Position numbers and translations under genes: made by a program
The notes under the pieces: model-generated
Database searches by the model: none
Seen by the model: the letters and a program-made list of their open reading frames with translations, nothing else
What the model was told of the DNA's origin: nothing
Assembly: GCA_965248775.1 (NCBI GenBank)
Contig: OZ252150.1
Location: 1,488,001-1,552,000 of the forward strand
Source of the DNA: JBHHUI01 sp965248775
GTDB taxonomy: Bacteria > Chloroflexota > Anaerolineae > Anaerolineales > JBHHUI01
Direction of reading: 5' to 3'
Length of the DNA: 64,000 nt
Shown here: positions 9,046 through 18,178 of the stretch, piece after piece
How the letters are laid out: each line of letters starts with the position of its first letter
Position numbering within the stretch: the first letter of the stretch is position 1

Positions 9046-11010
9046 TTAACTTTCACCACTCGAGGAGTTACTTGCATTTGTACTGAGATATTCCAATCCA
9101 AGGTGATTAAATATCCTTTTCTCCATCTCAGTTGCCGTCATGCGCCCCGAGTTTTGAAAGATGATAACGCGCGGATGATCGTACACCCTGAAGCTTTCGT
9201 CGGCAAAGCCTAAGTTGATGATGATACTGTCAGCTCCGGCACCACGGGGTACGGGCAGACCGGCATATTCAAATGTATCATCGACGAATGTCAACGCCTC
9301 GAATGTCGGCCATCTTGCAGCGCTGTACACCGGTTTAAAACCGAGTTCCTCACCAAATAGTGCTTTGTAATAGGCGCTTGAGAATGGATAGCGCATTTCA
9401 AAGCGTGGGATTACGCCATACATGCGCGCGCTTGCGAGTACAAGAAAGTCGCTCCTTCCTAATGTTTTCAGCATTGCAGCTAATTTCACTTCATCATCAG
9501 GTTCCTGAAACGGATCCAAATAGACAATCGAATATGTCTCTGCCCTCCCATAGTGAATATTATCGACCTGGCTAAACGGCAACGGATCATCAAATTTCTC
9601 AAGACTGAGAATTGATGCGGGTGGAATATTCTCATAAATCCAGCGCGAAGCAGTCAGCCAGGGATGCTCTGCCGCGAGCATATTTACAAATGAAATCGCG
9701 AACATGTATGTTGGAAGTAGCACAACCGGTATTACCAGAGCCAGCCAGCGCCAGCGTTGAGCGGCCTGCACCAGGATAGCTGCCCCCAGCAAGACGATAA
9801 TCGGAGTGATGGGCAGCATATATCGCGGAAACTTCACAACGAATGCTCCAGAAACAACGAAATATGGAACTACCCACGAAAGCAGAATCAGGAGCCTTTT
9901 GGTCTGACTATTGTCTCGTCTAGATATGCCTATACGCAGGATTGACCAGGCTAGTCCAGCATAAGCCGCGACTGTCAACGGTAGGCCTAACAGCCAACGA
10001 GCTTGTTGGCAGAGAACATATAGATATGCAGGCGTATCTCGATATTGCTGTACAAAAAACCAGTCGAATTCACCGCGGATCATATTGCTCTGGCGAGTAA
10101 TGTTCTCGAAATATTCGCCGTACTCGATGAGGGCAAATGGATTTGTCAGAGCAAAAGTGAACAGACCAATTCCAAGTACGGCGAGGCCCCGAAGAATGAC
10201 CGATTGTATGACAACTCTCCACTTCTCCCGCAACACTTCAGTAGAGTTCGTCTCAGTCAAAACAATCGCAGCAAATATCGGCAGGGCGAGAAATCCAGCC
10301 GATGCTTTTGATCCCACCGCAAGTGCACCAAAGACACCAATCTGCATCAGATTTCGCCGTGAGGGGACAAAATGATAGCGCAGCGCTGTCCAAACTGTCG
10401 CGGTAGAGAACAATGCCAGAAATGTGTCAAATGTCCCGAAGTGAGAGAGTTGGATATGCAAGACTGCTCCCGCTAGTAAACCACTCCCGAGCAAGCCACT
10501 CCAATAGCCGAATATTCTGCGCCCAATGTCAAATACCAGCAACACTGTGAGGCTGTCGGCCAGCCCCGACAGGGCTCTGCCCACAAGAGTGATGTGATTA
10601 AACTCGACCTGCCCGCTCAGATTAAGGAGATCGGCGAGGAGCGGTATACCCTCTAAAAAGGAGAGGGTCTCGCCACTCTTCGCCAAGAACGCGGCAGTCC
10701 CTCCCATCAAGTAAAAAGGGAAATGCCCATAGGCAAAGCTACGTGGCTCATCAAGCGGCACTTGAATGCCGCTCGTATGCATTTCAGCTGGCCAGTAGAA
10801 GGGGTTTAAATTAGACCGCTCAGGGTTCAACCAGTCTGCTGGTGAACCGGCGAGCGATAGTGTCGTCGCAGTCCAATTTATATAACGCTCATCCGGATGA
10901 GTATGGTGAAGGCTGTCCCAGTCCAGATATGCCAGGCGGAGAGCAAGAGCAATAACCCAGACTCCTGCAACTAGCGCGATCCTTAATAATCTTGCAGGTC
11001 GAAAAATCAG
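9046..11010 (-). CDS. GT-C (PMT_2/GT39-like) membrane glycosyltransferase, start uncertain
   Basis: The first conventional start (TTG 10830, 594 residues) is inside the domain: the same frame upstream encodes a membrane helix (ALVAGVWVIALALRLAYL) and THPDERYINW, the HPDER motif shared with the gene at 1-3232. The frame closes at a TGA at 11017-11015, so the real start lies between 11014 and about 10960. No ATG, GTG or TTG exists there; CTG 11010, overlapping the preceding stop as CTGA next to a GGAGG, is the only near-cognate candidate, giving 654 residues. Roughly twelve hydrophobic segments precede a ~180-residue soluble C-terminal tail. The function is inferred as lipid-linked sugar transfer at the cell surface. 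Confidence 0.75.
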   Translation of the reverse strand: MIFRPARLLRIALVAGVWVIALALRLAYLDWDSLHHTHPDERYINWTATTLSLAGSPADWLNPERSNLNPFYWPAEMHTSGIQVPLDEPRSFAYGHFPFYLMGGTAAFLAKSGETLSFLEGIPLLADLLNLSGQVEFNHITLVGRALSGLADSLTVLLVFDIGRRIFGYWSGLLGSGLLAGAVLHIQLSHFGTFDTFLALFSTATVWTALRYHFVPSRRNLMQIGVFGALAVGSKASAGFLALPIFAAIVLTETNSTEVLREKWRVVIQSVILRGLAVLGIGLFTFALTNPFALIEYGEYFENITRQSNMIRGEFDWFFVQQYRDTPAYLYVLCQQARWLLGLPLTVAAYAGLAWSILRIGISRRDNSQTKRLLILLSWVVPYFVVSGAFVVKFPRYMLPITPIIVLLGAAILVQAAQRWRWLALVIPVVLLPTYMFAISFVNMLAAEHPWLTASRWIYENIPPASILSLEKFDDPLPFSQVDNIHYGRAETYSIVYLDPFQEPDDEVKLAAMLKTLGRSDFLVLASARMYGVIPRFEMRYPFSSAYYKALFGEELGFKPVYSAARWPTFEALTFVDDTFEYAGLPVPRGAGADSIIINLGFADESFRVYDHPRVIIFQNSGRMTATEMEKRIFNHLGLEYLSTNASNSSSGES

Positions 11011-12467
11011 GCCTCCAGAATATCAACGGGGTGCTCGGCCGTCGCCTCATCTTCAGGGATTTGGACTTCTTCATGGTAGGAGCGGTCAGTATTAACTTCC
11101 CATACGTCATTCTGCTCGTCTGCAACCATGTTTTGGACAGCGAGAAGTGCCGTGAGCATCGAGTGGTCCTGATTGTTGTATTTATGAAGCCCGTTTCGAC
11201 CGACAGTCTGGAAGTTGTCCAAACTTTGCAGCCAGGCCTTTACGACTTCAAGCATCGATCCATAGTGAGCGTTGTAAATTGGATAGGCCTTCTGTTGACG
11301 CATAACTACTCCATCTCGTACGGACTCAGGGCGCAACAATCCGATCTGCGCCATCTCCCGCGTGCCCAGTGCGACTAATTCATCGTCTGCCATGTTCCAC
11401 AAATCGTCGCCTTCGGTGCAAAAATACTCGAGGCCTAAACTGGTTTTAGAATCGTCCGGAACCATATACGGACTCCAGTTTTTGAAGTTCTGAATTCGGC
11501 CGACTTGGACTTCCGGGCTATGGATGTAAATCCAGTTGTCATTAAAAAGATGGGATTCATCAATAATAAGAACAACAGTGAGAAAATCACGATAGGAAAG
11601 TTCACGTGCTGCACTGGTAATCTCTGCGTCTGGAGACGGGTCGAATTTCTCAATCAATTCTGTAAGCGGCATGGTTGAAATGACATCTGTGCATTCAAGT
11701 ACTCGCCGACCGTTGGGTCCAGCCACCTCCACGCCGGTGACACGTTCTCCAGCACGTAGTAGGCATACCGCATCAGTCTCCATCAAAACATCATGACCCT
11801 TTGATCGGAGCAATTCTGTCACGCGTTCCCACATCATGCCGGGACCACGCTTAGGGTAATGGAATTCTTCGATAAGGGTTTTAATCACATCGCCGCGTGG
11901 TGGGAATAAAGCATTTCGGATGGCAGCAGGGAGAGACAGCCCCTTGATGCGTTGCGCAGCCCACTCCGCGTTGATTTCATTGCAAGGGATACCCCACACC
12001 TTTTCTGTGTAGGTTTTGAAAAATATCTCGTAGAGGCGCTTTCCAAAACGATTGGATACCCATTGGTCGAATGTTTTTTCTTCTTTGTAAGGGAAGAATT
12101 GCGACTGAACATAACTGGCAAGGATGCCAATACTTCGAAATATCCCCAATCCAAAAAGTGCGTTGAAAGCTTTTAGAGGATAGTTGAAAAACTTTCCATC
12201 GTAATAAATGCGCGAGAGTCTCGGGCGCAAGAGAAATTCGTCTGCCATCCATTCTTGCCAGAGGGCTTCAACCTCCTCAACTTTCGTAAAAAAACGATGG
12301 CCGCCAATATCAAAATAATATTCACCGTAGCGCTCAGTCCGCGCGATGCCGCCCACAAGATGGTACTTCTCAACAACAGTGACAGATATGTCCTGTCGGG
12401 CCAACTCCCAAGCCGCTGTGAGGCCGGCCGGCCCGGCCCCGATTACGACGACATGTCTAGCTTCCAT
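11007..12467 (-). CDS. FAD-dependent NAD(P)-binding oxidoreductase (amine oxidase/UDP-galactopyranose mutase-like)
   Basis: 486 residues. The N-terminal dinucleotide-binding motif VVVIGAGPAGLTAAWELAR is followed by VVEKYHLVGGIARTERYGEYYFDIGGHRFF, the second FAD contact typical of protoporphyrinogen oxidase/UGM-like flavoproteins. A conserved TYTEKVWGIPCNEI segment and C-terminal NNQDHSMLTALLAVQNM complete the FAD site. In polysaccharide loci such enzymes act as sugar mutases or oxidoreductases; the exact reaction is unknown. The ATG shares one base with the stop of lepA (TAATG), so translation is coupled to lepA, and its own stop overlaps the GT-C frame downstream. Confidence 0.85.
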   Translation of the reverse strand: MEARHVVVIGAGPAGLTAAWELARQDISVTVVEKYHLVGGIARTERYGEYYFDIGGHRFFTKVEEVEALWQEWMADEFLLRPRLSRIYYDGKFFNYPLKAFNALFGLGIFRSIGILASYVQSQFFPYKEEKTFDQWVSNRFGKRLYEIFFKTYTEKVWGIPCNEINAEWAAQRIKGLSLPAAIRNALFPPRGDVIKTLIEEFHYPKRGPGMMWERVTELLRSKGHDVLMETDAVCLLRAGERVTGVEVAGPNGRRVLECTDVISTMPLTELIEKFDPSPDAEITSAARELSYRDFLTVVLIIDESHLFNDNWIYIHSPEVQVGRIQNFKNWSPYMVPDDSKTSLGLEYFCTEGDDLWNMADDELVALGTREMAQIGLLRPESVRDGVVMRQQKAYPIYNAHYGSMLEVVKAWLQSLDNFQTVGRNGLHKYNNQDHSMLTALLAVQNMVADEQNDVWEVNTDRSYHEEVQIPEDEATAEHPVDILEA

Positions 12468-14269
12468 TAAGAGTCATTCAGTCGCAGAACGGCCATAAAT
12501 GCCGACTGTGGAATTTCAACGTTACCAACCATTTTCATACGCTTCTTGCCCTTTTTCTGTTTTTCGAGCAACTTCTTCTTGCGAGTGATATCGCCGCCGT
12601 AACACTTTGCGAGGACGTCTTTGCGCAAAGCTTTGACATTCGCACGCGAGATAATCCGTCCAGCGGCAGCAGCCTGAATCGGCACAGCGAAGAGTTGCCG
12701 AGGAATTAATTTTTTCAATTTACTTACAATTTGCTGCCCTTTGTAATAGGCATCATCCCGATGAACAATCATCGTGAGGGCGTCCACGGGCTGCGTATTG
12801 ATGAGGATGTTCAATTGCACCAGATCTTCAGCACGATAACTATCAAAGTGGTAATCCAAAGAGGCATAACCGCGCGTACGGGATTTGAGTTGATCGTAAA
12901 AATCAACGATGATCTCACCTAGCGGAATATCATATTCAAGCTGCACCCGTCCCGGGGCAGGATTTTGTTGCTCCCGAAACTCGCCTCGCCGCTTGGTTAC
13001 CAATTCCATCACCGCGCCGTAATACGTTTCTGGTGTGAATATTTGAATCCGCATCCACGGCTCTCGTATTTCAGTGATATCGCCTTCGTCGGGCAACTCA
13101 GAGGGCGAGTCAATGCGGAGGATCCCGCCATTGTCAAGCTCAACTTCGTACTCAACAGAGGGTGCAGTTGCAATTAAATCTAGATCGTACTCGCGCTCTA
13201 ATCGTTCCTGAATGATCTCCATATGGAACAATCCCAGGAAGCCACAGCGGAAACCAAAATTTAATGCTTGAGAAGTTTCGGGCTCGTATACCAAAGAAGC
13301 ATCATTGAGTTGAAGCTTTTCAAGCGCATCTTTGAGCAGGGTATAGTCTTCATTTTCCACGGGATAAATACCCGCGAACACCATCGGCTTGACGCTTTTA
13401 TAGCCGGGAAGTGGCTCCTGCGCCGGGTTCGAAACACTAGTCAATGTGTCGCCAACACGACATTCCTGGATAGTCTTGAGGCCTGTAGCAACATATCCGA
13501 CCTGCCCCATCGTGAGTGCTTTTTCCGGGACGAGTTCTGGTACGAATACTCCAATCTCGACAGGTTCAAACTTCGTCTCTGTTGTCATAAGCAGCAACTT
13601 CTCTCGGTGCTTAAGTTCGCCTTCAAAGATACGAATGTAGGCAATGACGCCCTTGTAAGAATCGTAATGCGAATCGAAGATCAATGCGCGTAGTGGTACA
13701 TTGCTTTCACTCTTTGGCGGCGGCACGCGCTCAATAATGACATCCAAAACAGAGGCTACATTCGTCCCGTCTTTTGCCGAAATACGGAGCACATCGTCAG
13801 AATCGCCACCCAGCAGATCAACAATTTCCTGTGCGACTTCATCCGGCCGCGCAGAAGGCAAGTCGATTTTATTTATGACTGGAATGATTTCTAGATCAGC
13901 CTCCAATGCCAGATAAAGATTGGCAAGCGTCTGCGCCTCGATGCCTTGCGTCGCATCCAAGACAAGTAGCGCACCTTCACAGGCAAGTAATGCGCGGCTG
14001 ACCTCATACGTGAAATCAACATGCCCGGGCGTATCAATAAGATTCAATTCGTAAGATTCTCCATCGGCTCCGGCATAGTGCATCCGGACAGCACTGGCTT
14101 TGATTGTGACGCCTTTTTCCCGCTCCAAATCCATCGCATCCAAGACCTGTGATTGCATCTCGCGATCAGATATCGTGCCGGTCAGCTGCAGCAAGCGATC
14201 GGCAAGTGTCGACTTGCCATGATCGATATGTGCGATTATGCAAAAATTGCGAATATTTGAAGTATTCAT
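12467..14269 (-). CDS. lepA: Elongation factor 4 (LepA), translational GTPase
   Basis: 600 residues from ATG 14269 (MNTSNIRNFCIIAHIDHGKS); this matches the usual family length. G1 is AHIDHGKST, G3 DTPGHVDFTYEVSRALLACEGALL, G4 NKIDLPSARPDEV. Domain II, the EF-G-like domain and the LepA-specific C-terminal domain (KALRKDVLAKCYGGD, then KKKLLEKQKKGKKRMK) are intact. LepA binds stalled ribosomes in the cytoplasm. An alternative TTG start at 14290 would add seven residues and has a GGGAGA ahead of it, but that site is buried in the hairpin at 14281-14299. The gene overlaps the FAD oxidoreductase gene by one base. Confidence 0.95.
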   Translation of the reverse strand: MNTSNIRNFCIIAHIDHGKSTLADRLLQLTGTISDREMQSQVLDAMDLEREKGVTIKASAVRMHYAGADGESYELNLIDTPGHVDFTYEVSRALLACEGALLVLDATQGIEAQTLANLYLALEADLEIIPVINKIDLPSARPDEVAQEIVDLLGGDSDDVLRISAKDGTNVASVLDVIIERVPPPKSESNVPLRALIFDSHYDSYKGVIAYIRIFEGELKHREKLLLMTTETKFEPVEIGVFVPELVPEKALTMGQVGYVATGLKTIQECRVGDTLTSVSNPAQEPLPGYKSVKPMVFAGIYPVENEDYTLLKDALEKLQLNDASLVYEPETSQALNFGFRCGFLGLFHMEIIQERLEREYDLDLIATAPSVEYEVELDNGGILRIDSPSELPDEGDITEIREPWMRIQIFTPETYYGAVMELVTKRRGEFREQQNPAPGRVQLEYDIPLGEIIVDFYDQLKSRTRGYASLDYHFDSYRAEDLVQLNILINTQPVDALTMIVHRDDAYYKGQQIVSKLKKLIPRQLFAVPIQAAAAGRIISRANVKALRKDVLAKCYGGDITRKKKLLEKQKKGKKRMKMVGNVEIPQSAFMAVLRLNDS

Positions 14270-14280
14270 AGCGTGAAAAG

Positions 14281-14299
14281 CGGGAGACAAGGTCTCCCG
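14281..14299 (-). other. Perfect 8-bp hairpin between tlyA and lepA
   Basis: Stem 14281-14288 (CGGGAGAC) pairs with 14292-14299 around a three-base loop. On the minus strand it is followed by CTTTTC, so it could weakly terminate tlyA transcripts or, because it covers the GGGAGA and TTG at 14290, sit in the lepA leader and affect initiation. Confidence 0.5.
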
Positions 14300-14347
14300 A
14301 CTGAGTTATTTTACCCGATGCGGAGGTATCAATAAAGGAACCGAAGT

Positions 14348-15130
14348 TTAAGATGCGGTCGGAAGTTCGGCTTGGGCTAGCAAGGTCTCCAAAGAAGTAT
14401 CCTGTCCGCTCTGCCTGAGATTGAGAAGAAATTCGACGTTGCCGGCGGGCCCCCGCAATGGAGAGCGCAGAGCAGCAATTGGAAAGAGTCCTTCCCCCGT
14501 AGCAAAATCCACAACTTTCCGCAAGACGTCTGCATGTATATTCTGGTCACGAACCACCCCACCCTTGCCAACATAATTGCGCCCGGCCTCGAACTGTGGC
14601 TTGACGAGAGCGATGATTTCTCCAGTAGTAGTGAGCCAACTTTTGGCGGCCGGTAGCAGGAGCTGCAGCGAGATAAATGCGGCATCGATAGTGACGAGAT
14701 CAACGGCTTCTGAGAGTTCTTCCAAATAACGGGCATTAGTGCCTTCCAGCACGACAATGCGCGGATCGTTGCGCAGCTTCCAATGCAGGATTCCCCGTCC
14801 AACGTCGATCGCGTAAACCTTCTTCGCACCATTTTGCAGCAGACAATCGGTAAATCCCCCGGTCGAGGCGCCAATGTCAGCACAAACTTTATCCGAAAGG
14901 TCTATTTGCCAGCTCTGAATTGCCGCATCCAACTTTTCCCCGCCGCGACTAACAAAGCGGGGTCGAGAAATTAGCTCAACCTTTACATCCGGAAGCACAA
15001 AAGTAGCGGGTTTAAATATCATTTGCCCCTCCACACGTACTTCGCCAGCCATAATTAGTCGGCGACCAATCTCGCGGGAGTCGACGAGACCGCGCTCGAG
15101 CAAAAGTTTATCGAGGCGAGTTTTCGGCAT
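14348..15130 (-). CDS. tlyA: TlyA-family rRNA 2'-O-methyltransferase / hemolysin-like protein
   Basis: 260 residues. An S4 RNA-binding domain occupies residues 1-62 (TRLDKLLLERGLVDSREIGRR), joined to an RrmJ/FtsJ-type SAM domain with ADIGASTGGFTDCLLQNGAK (about 80-99), YAIDVGRG, DAAFISL and LVKPQFEAGR. These are the TlyA hallmarks; characterised members methylate 16S and/or 23S rRNA. Start ATG 15130 with MPKTRLDKLL is canonical. It is divergent from the isoprenoid operon, 63 bases apart, and upstream of lepA in the same direction. Confidence 0.93.
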   Translation of the reverse strand: MPKTRLDKLLLERGLVDSREIGRRLIMAGEVRVEGQMIFKPATFVLPDVKVELISRPRFVSRGGEKLDAAIQSWQIDLSDKVCADIGASTGGFTDCLLQNGAKKVYAIDVGRGILHWKLRNDPRIVVLEGTNARYLEELSEAVDLVTIDAAFISLQLLLPAAKSWLTTTGEIIALVKPQFEAGRNYVGKGGVVRDQNIHADVLRKVVDFATGEGLFPIAALRSPLRGPAGNVEFLLNLRQSGQDTSLETLLAQAELPTAS

Positions 15131-15154
15131 TTGCAGGCGTTTGGTTGGTAAAGC

Positions 15155-15184
15155 TTCGACCTATTTGCATGATGCGACTATAAT
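15155..15184 (+). promoter_or_regulatory. Candidate promoter for the isoprenoid operon, giving a near-leaderless mRNA
   Basis: A perfect TATAAT at 15179-15184 with a poor -35 (TTCGAC, 15155-15160, 18-base spacer). The expected start is about 15191, only three bases before ATG 15194. Confidence 0.5.
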
Positions 15185-15193
15185 ACCGCCGCT

Positions 15194-16066
15194 ATGCTCA
15201 TTGTCCACCTATTGAATGCGATGCGTCCACGGCAATGGACAAAAAACCTAGTCATTTTTGCCGCGCTCGTCTTCGACCGTAAGCTTGGCGTACCAGAATT
15301 CCTCGTTCCGGTACTCGCAGGCTTTGGCCTGCTCTGCATGTTAGCCAGCTCCATCTATCTCATCAACGATCTGGCAGACATCGAACAGGATCGCATACAT
15401 CCCACCAAACGAAACCGGCCAATCCCTTCCGGGCGCTTGCCCAAAAACATTGCTGTCGTCGCCGCACTAGCATTGCCAATCATTGCTCTGCCGCTGAGCT
15501 TTTTAATGAATTTCTGGTTCGGTGTTATCTTGGCAGTTTATTGGCTCCAGAATCTAGCGTATTCATTCAAACTTAAGCATGTCGTGATAATCGACGTAAT
15601 GATGATCGCATTTGGCTTTGTCCTGCGGGTTGGTTCCGGGGTCGTGCTCGTGGATGTGGAGCGATTTTCCCCTTGGCTGTACGTCTGTGTCACCTTGGGC
15701 GCACTCTTCATCGGTCTCGGCAAGCGGCGGCATGAACTAGCCCTGCTCGAAGATGATGCAAATTCTCATCGCGCTGTACTCGACGACTACAACCTCCCGC
15801 TTATAGATTGGATGATCGCCACAGTTGTAAGCAGTACCATCGTAGCGTATTCTCTGTACACCTTTAGCGCCCCGGATCTGCTGGCGAACCACACAATGAT
15901 GCTAACGATTCCATTTGTGATCTATGGCATTTTTCGCTATCTCTTCCTCATCCATGTAAAAGGAAAAGGTGGAGCGCCGGACGAACTGATTTACAAGGAT
16001 GGTCCCCTCTTCATTACGGCCATGCTCTGGGCCTGGTCCGCTGTATTGATTCTTTATATATTCTAA
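15194..16066 (+). CDS. UbiA-family prenyltransferase (decaprenyl-phosphate phosphoribosyltransferase-like)
   Basis: 290 residues with eight to nine membrane helices. The first aspartate-rich motif is NDLADIEQDRIHPTKRNRPI (about 59-78), and the second active-site region is the GLGKRRHELALLEDD stretch (about 176-190). The opening NAMRPRQWTKNLVIFAALVF matches the decaprenyl-phosphate phosphoribosyltransferase branch (Rv3806c-like) rather than quinone enzymes. It would join phosphoribose from PRPP to a polyprenyl phosphate, a route to decaprenyl-phospho-arabinose. The next gene's GTG follows its stop by two bases, so it is in one operon with two isoprenoid kinases, which fits a role in polyprenyl-lipid supply. 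Confidence 0.82.
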   Translation: MLIVHLLNAMRPRQWTKNLVIFAALVFDRKLGVPEFLVPVLAGFGLLCMLASSIYLINDLADIEQDRIHPTKRNRPIPSGRLPKNIAVVAALALPIIALPLSFLMNFWFGVILAVYWLQNLAYSFKLKHVVIIDVMMIAFGFVLRVGSGVVLVDVERFSPWLYVCVTLGALFIGLGKRRHELALLEDDANSHRAVLDDYNLPLIDWMIATVVSSTIVAYSLYTFSAPDLLANHTMMLTIPFVIYGIFRYLFLIHVKGKGGAPDELIYKDGPLFITAMLWAWSAVLILYIF

Positions 16067-16068
16067 GA

Positions 16069-17022
16069 GTGAAAAACCGCATACTTGGAGAAGGCCGCGC
16101 GCCGGGAAAGGTGATTTTATTCGGTGAACACGCGGTCGTATATGGGCAGCCAGCCATCGCCGTTCCCGTGGCGCAAATTGAGGCAATTGCAACAATCCAT
16201 CCATTGGAGAGCGGAGACGATTGGCAACTAGCAGCAGAAACATTGGCTGGGATGGTTCCTCTTGATGACTTGGCGATAGATCATCCGCTCGCTGCGATTT
16301 TGCGAAGGTCTCTCGATTGGATAGGAGAATCGATCCGGCCGGGCAAGCTGCGGATCAACTCTACGATACCAATTGCAAGTGGGTTAGGTTCTGGGGCGGC
16401 TGTTTCCGCAGCAATTGTACGCGCCATCGCCATTTATTCTCAAAAACAAATTCACGACGAAGAAGTCTCGAAGTTAGTCTACGAAGTCGAAAAGATTCAT
16501 CATGGAACTCCTTCTGGCGTTGACAATGCTGTGATCGCCTACCGGAATCCGGTTTACTTCATACGTGACAATCCCATCGAGATGCTAAAGGTTGGTCAGC
16601 CATTTCGTCTCGCAATTGCAGACAGTGGCATCGCGTCATCAACACGACTGGCTGTTTCGGGTGTCCGCGAACGACATGATTTCTCACCACTCGAGTACAC
16701 CACATACTTTGAGAGGATGGGAGCTATTTCTTCGGCCGCGCGCAAGTCAATTCTCGCTGGGCTGTCACAAAGTTTAGGCCCACTGATGAATGAAAACCAC
16801 GATCTTCTTAAGGGCATCGGCGTTTCCTGTATGGAAGTTGATCGCCTCGTAGAGGCTGCGCGCGAAGCTGGCGCAACAGGGGCAAAATTATCAGGAGCGG
16901 GTCTCGGCGGAAACGTGATTGCACTCGTTGATGAGCACTCTGAGGATAGGGTAAAACAGAGTCTGTCCAAAGCCGGCGCAAAGCGCGTCATCCTGACAGT
17001 GGTTAATGGGAAGGCAACGTAA
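16069..17022 (+). CDS. mvk: Mevalonate kinase (GHMP family)
   Basis: 317 residues from GTG 16069, two bases after the previous stop. GHMP motif 1 is GRAPGKVILFGEHAVVYGQP, the ATP loop is PIASGLGSGAAVSAAIVRAI, then GTPSGVDNAVIAYRNPV (acidic catalytic region), and motif 3 is GAKLSGAGLGGNVIALV. This is the mevalonate kinase pattern: phosphorylation of mevalonate to 5-phosphomevalonate in the cytosol. Its partner downstream is isopentenyl phosphate kinase, so the organism likely uses a modified mevalonate route in which phosphomevalonate is decarboxylated before the second phosphorylation. No decarboxylase is in the window. Confidence 0.92.
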   Translation: MKNRILGEGRAPGKVILFGEHAVVYGQPAIAVPVAQIEAIATIHPLESGDDWQLAAETLAGMVPLDDLAIDHPLAAILRRSLDWIGESIRPGKLRINSTIPIASGLGSGAAVSAAIVRAIAIYSQKQIHDEEVSKLVYEVEKIHHGTPSGVDNAVIAYRNPVYFIRDNPIEMLKVGQPFRLAIADSGIASSTRLAVSGVRERHDFSPLEYTTYFERMGAISSAARKSILAGLSQSLGPLMNENHDLLKGIGVSCMEVDRLVEAAREAGATGAKLSGAGLGGNVIALVDEHSEDRVKQSLSKAGAKRVILTVVNGKAT

Positions 17023-17026
17023 CCAC

Positions 17027-17830
17027 ATGAATGATCTTGTTTTTCTCAAGTTGGGTGGTTCACTCATCACCGACAAGGAGAGCCATCAGACAGAAAACGC
17101 CGCGTCCATCCAGAGGCTTTCTACCGAAATTGCAGCGGCTTTGGCAGCCAAACCGGACATGAAACTTTTGATAGGCCATGGAGCCGGTTCGTTCGGTCAT
17201 ATCGAGGCCCGCAACTACGGTACGCGTACAGGCGTTGAATCAGCTACAGCTTGGGCTGGATTTACCGAAGTGGCCGCAGTGGTTGGCAAGCTCAACCATA
17301 TTGTCCTGGAGGCCCTGCGCGGCGCAGGGTTATCCGCGATGGCGTTTCAGCCATCCGCTTCCGCCAGCGCTCGCGACGCGCACATTGAAGCAATGGCGTT
17401 GACGCCAATCCGCAATGCATTAGATAACGGGATTGTACCGGTCGTGCACGGCGATGTCGCTTTCGACGCGGTGCGCGGCGGCACGATCATATCGACAGAA
17501 GATATTTTTAGCTATCTTGCCACCCATCTGCAACCCGAACGCATTCTGCTGGCTGGGATCGAAGCCGGCGTCCTGACAGAACATCCAGCCGGTGAGTTGA
17601 TTGCAGAGATTACGACGCAAAGCTGGGAAGGGATCCGTGAAAGAGTTCGTGGATCGGCCGCCCCGGATGTGACCGGCGGCATGGAAAGCAAGGTAGCCGA
17701 AATGCTGGCGCAGGTGGCGCATCAGCCGGCTATGGATGTGCGGATATTCTCGGGCGAGGTGCCGGGCCTGCTACATGAAGTCTTGGTAGGGATTGCTCAA
17801 CCGGGCACTCGCCTACACACAGGCAGCTAA
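17027..17830 (+). CDS. ipk: Isopentenyl phosphate kinase
   Basis: 267 residues from ATG 17027, four bases behind the mevalonate kinase stop; the frame also has an ATG at 17006 inside that gene, less likely. The amino-acid-kinase fold starts with LVFLKLGGSLITDK; the family-defining GAGSFGHIEARNYG carries the histidine that separates IPK from glutamate or aspartate kinases. HGDVAFD and a late TGGMESKV motif follow. It converts isopentenyl phosphate to IPP with ATP, the last step of the archaeal-type and alternative mevalonate pathways, reported experimentally for Chloroflexi such as Roseiflexus. Operon mates support this. Confidence 0.92.
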   Translation: MNDLVFLKLGGSLITDKESHQTENAASIQRLSTEIAAALAAKPDMKLLIGHGAGSFGHIEARNYGTRTGVESATAWAGFTEVAAVVGKLNHIVLEALRGAGLSAMAFQPSASASARDAHIEAMALTPIRNALDNGIVPVVHGDVAFDAVRGGTIISTEDIFSYLATHLQPERILLAGIEAGVLTEHPAGELIAEITTQSWEGIRERVRGSAAPDVTGGMESKVAEMLAQVAHQPAMDVRIFSGEVPGLLHEVLVGIAQPGTRLHTGS

Positions 17831-18178
17831 AGCGTTACTGAGACGGCGGCAAGAACTGTAATCCGCACCGCAGCTCTGCCGGAATTTGCGCTTGCCTGCC
17901 TGGCGAGATCACTTCTGGCGACCGGTTGGAGCCGGCTCTCAACGTGCTGACGCTAGAGTACCCGCTGCCTGTCCTTGAAGTGTGTTTCGCGGGAGAATCG
18001 GTCAATTGATTGCCCAATCTGCTCATCTACCACCTCGATCTGGCGACTATCGACGGCATTGCCTTCACGAAGATGATCCGCTACTTGCTTGGCACTGAAT
18101 TTGCGTCGTATTCAAATAGGCTTCATTCCCGGGACATGGCGCGAATGACATTAAGTTCGAGCATTATCCATTTTATAT
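17831..18178 (+). other. Gene-poor stretch with a possible decayed receiver-domain remnant
   Basis: 348 bases without a convincing gene. Around 17945-18100 the plus strand can be read, across one in-frame stop, as ALNVLTLEYPLPVLEVCFAG and then LPNLLIYHLDLATIDGIAFT, which resembles the middle of a response-regulator receiver domain (compare 'LLILDLDLPDIDGIAFT'). No start or complete fold remains. The call is weak and based on resemblance only. Confidence 0.22.
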
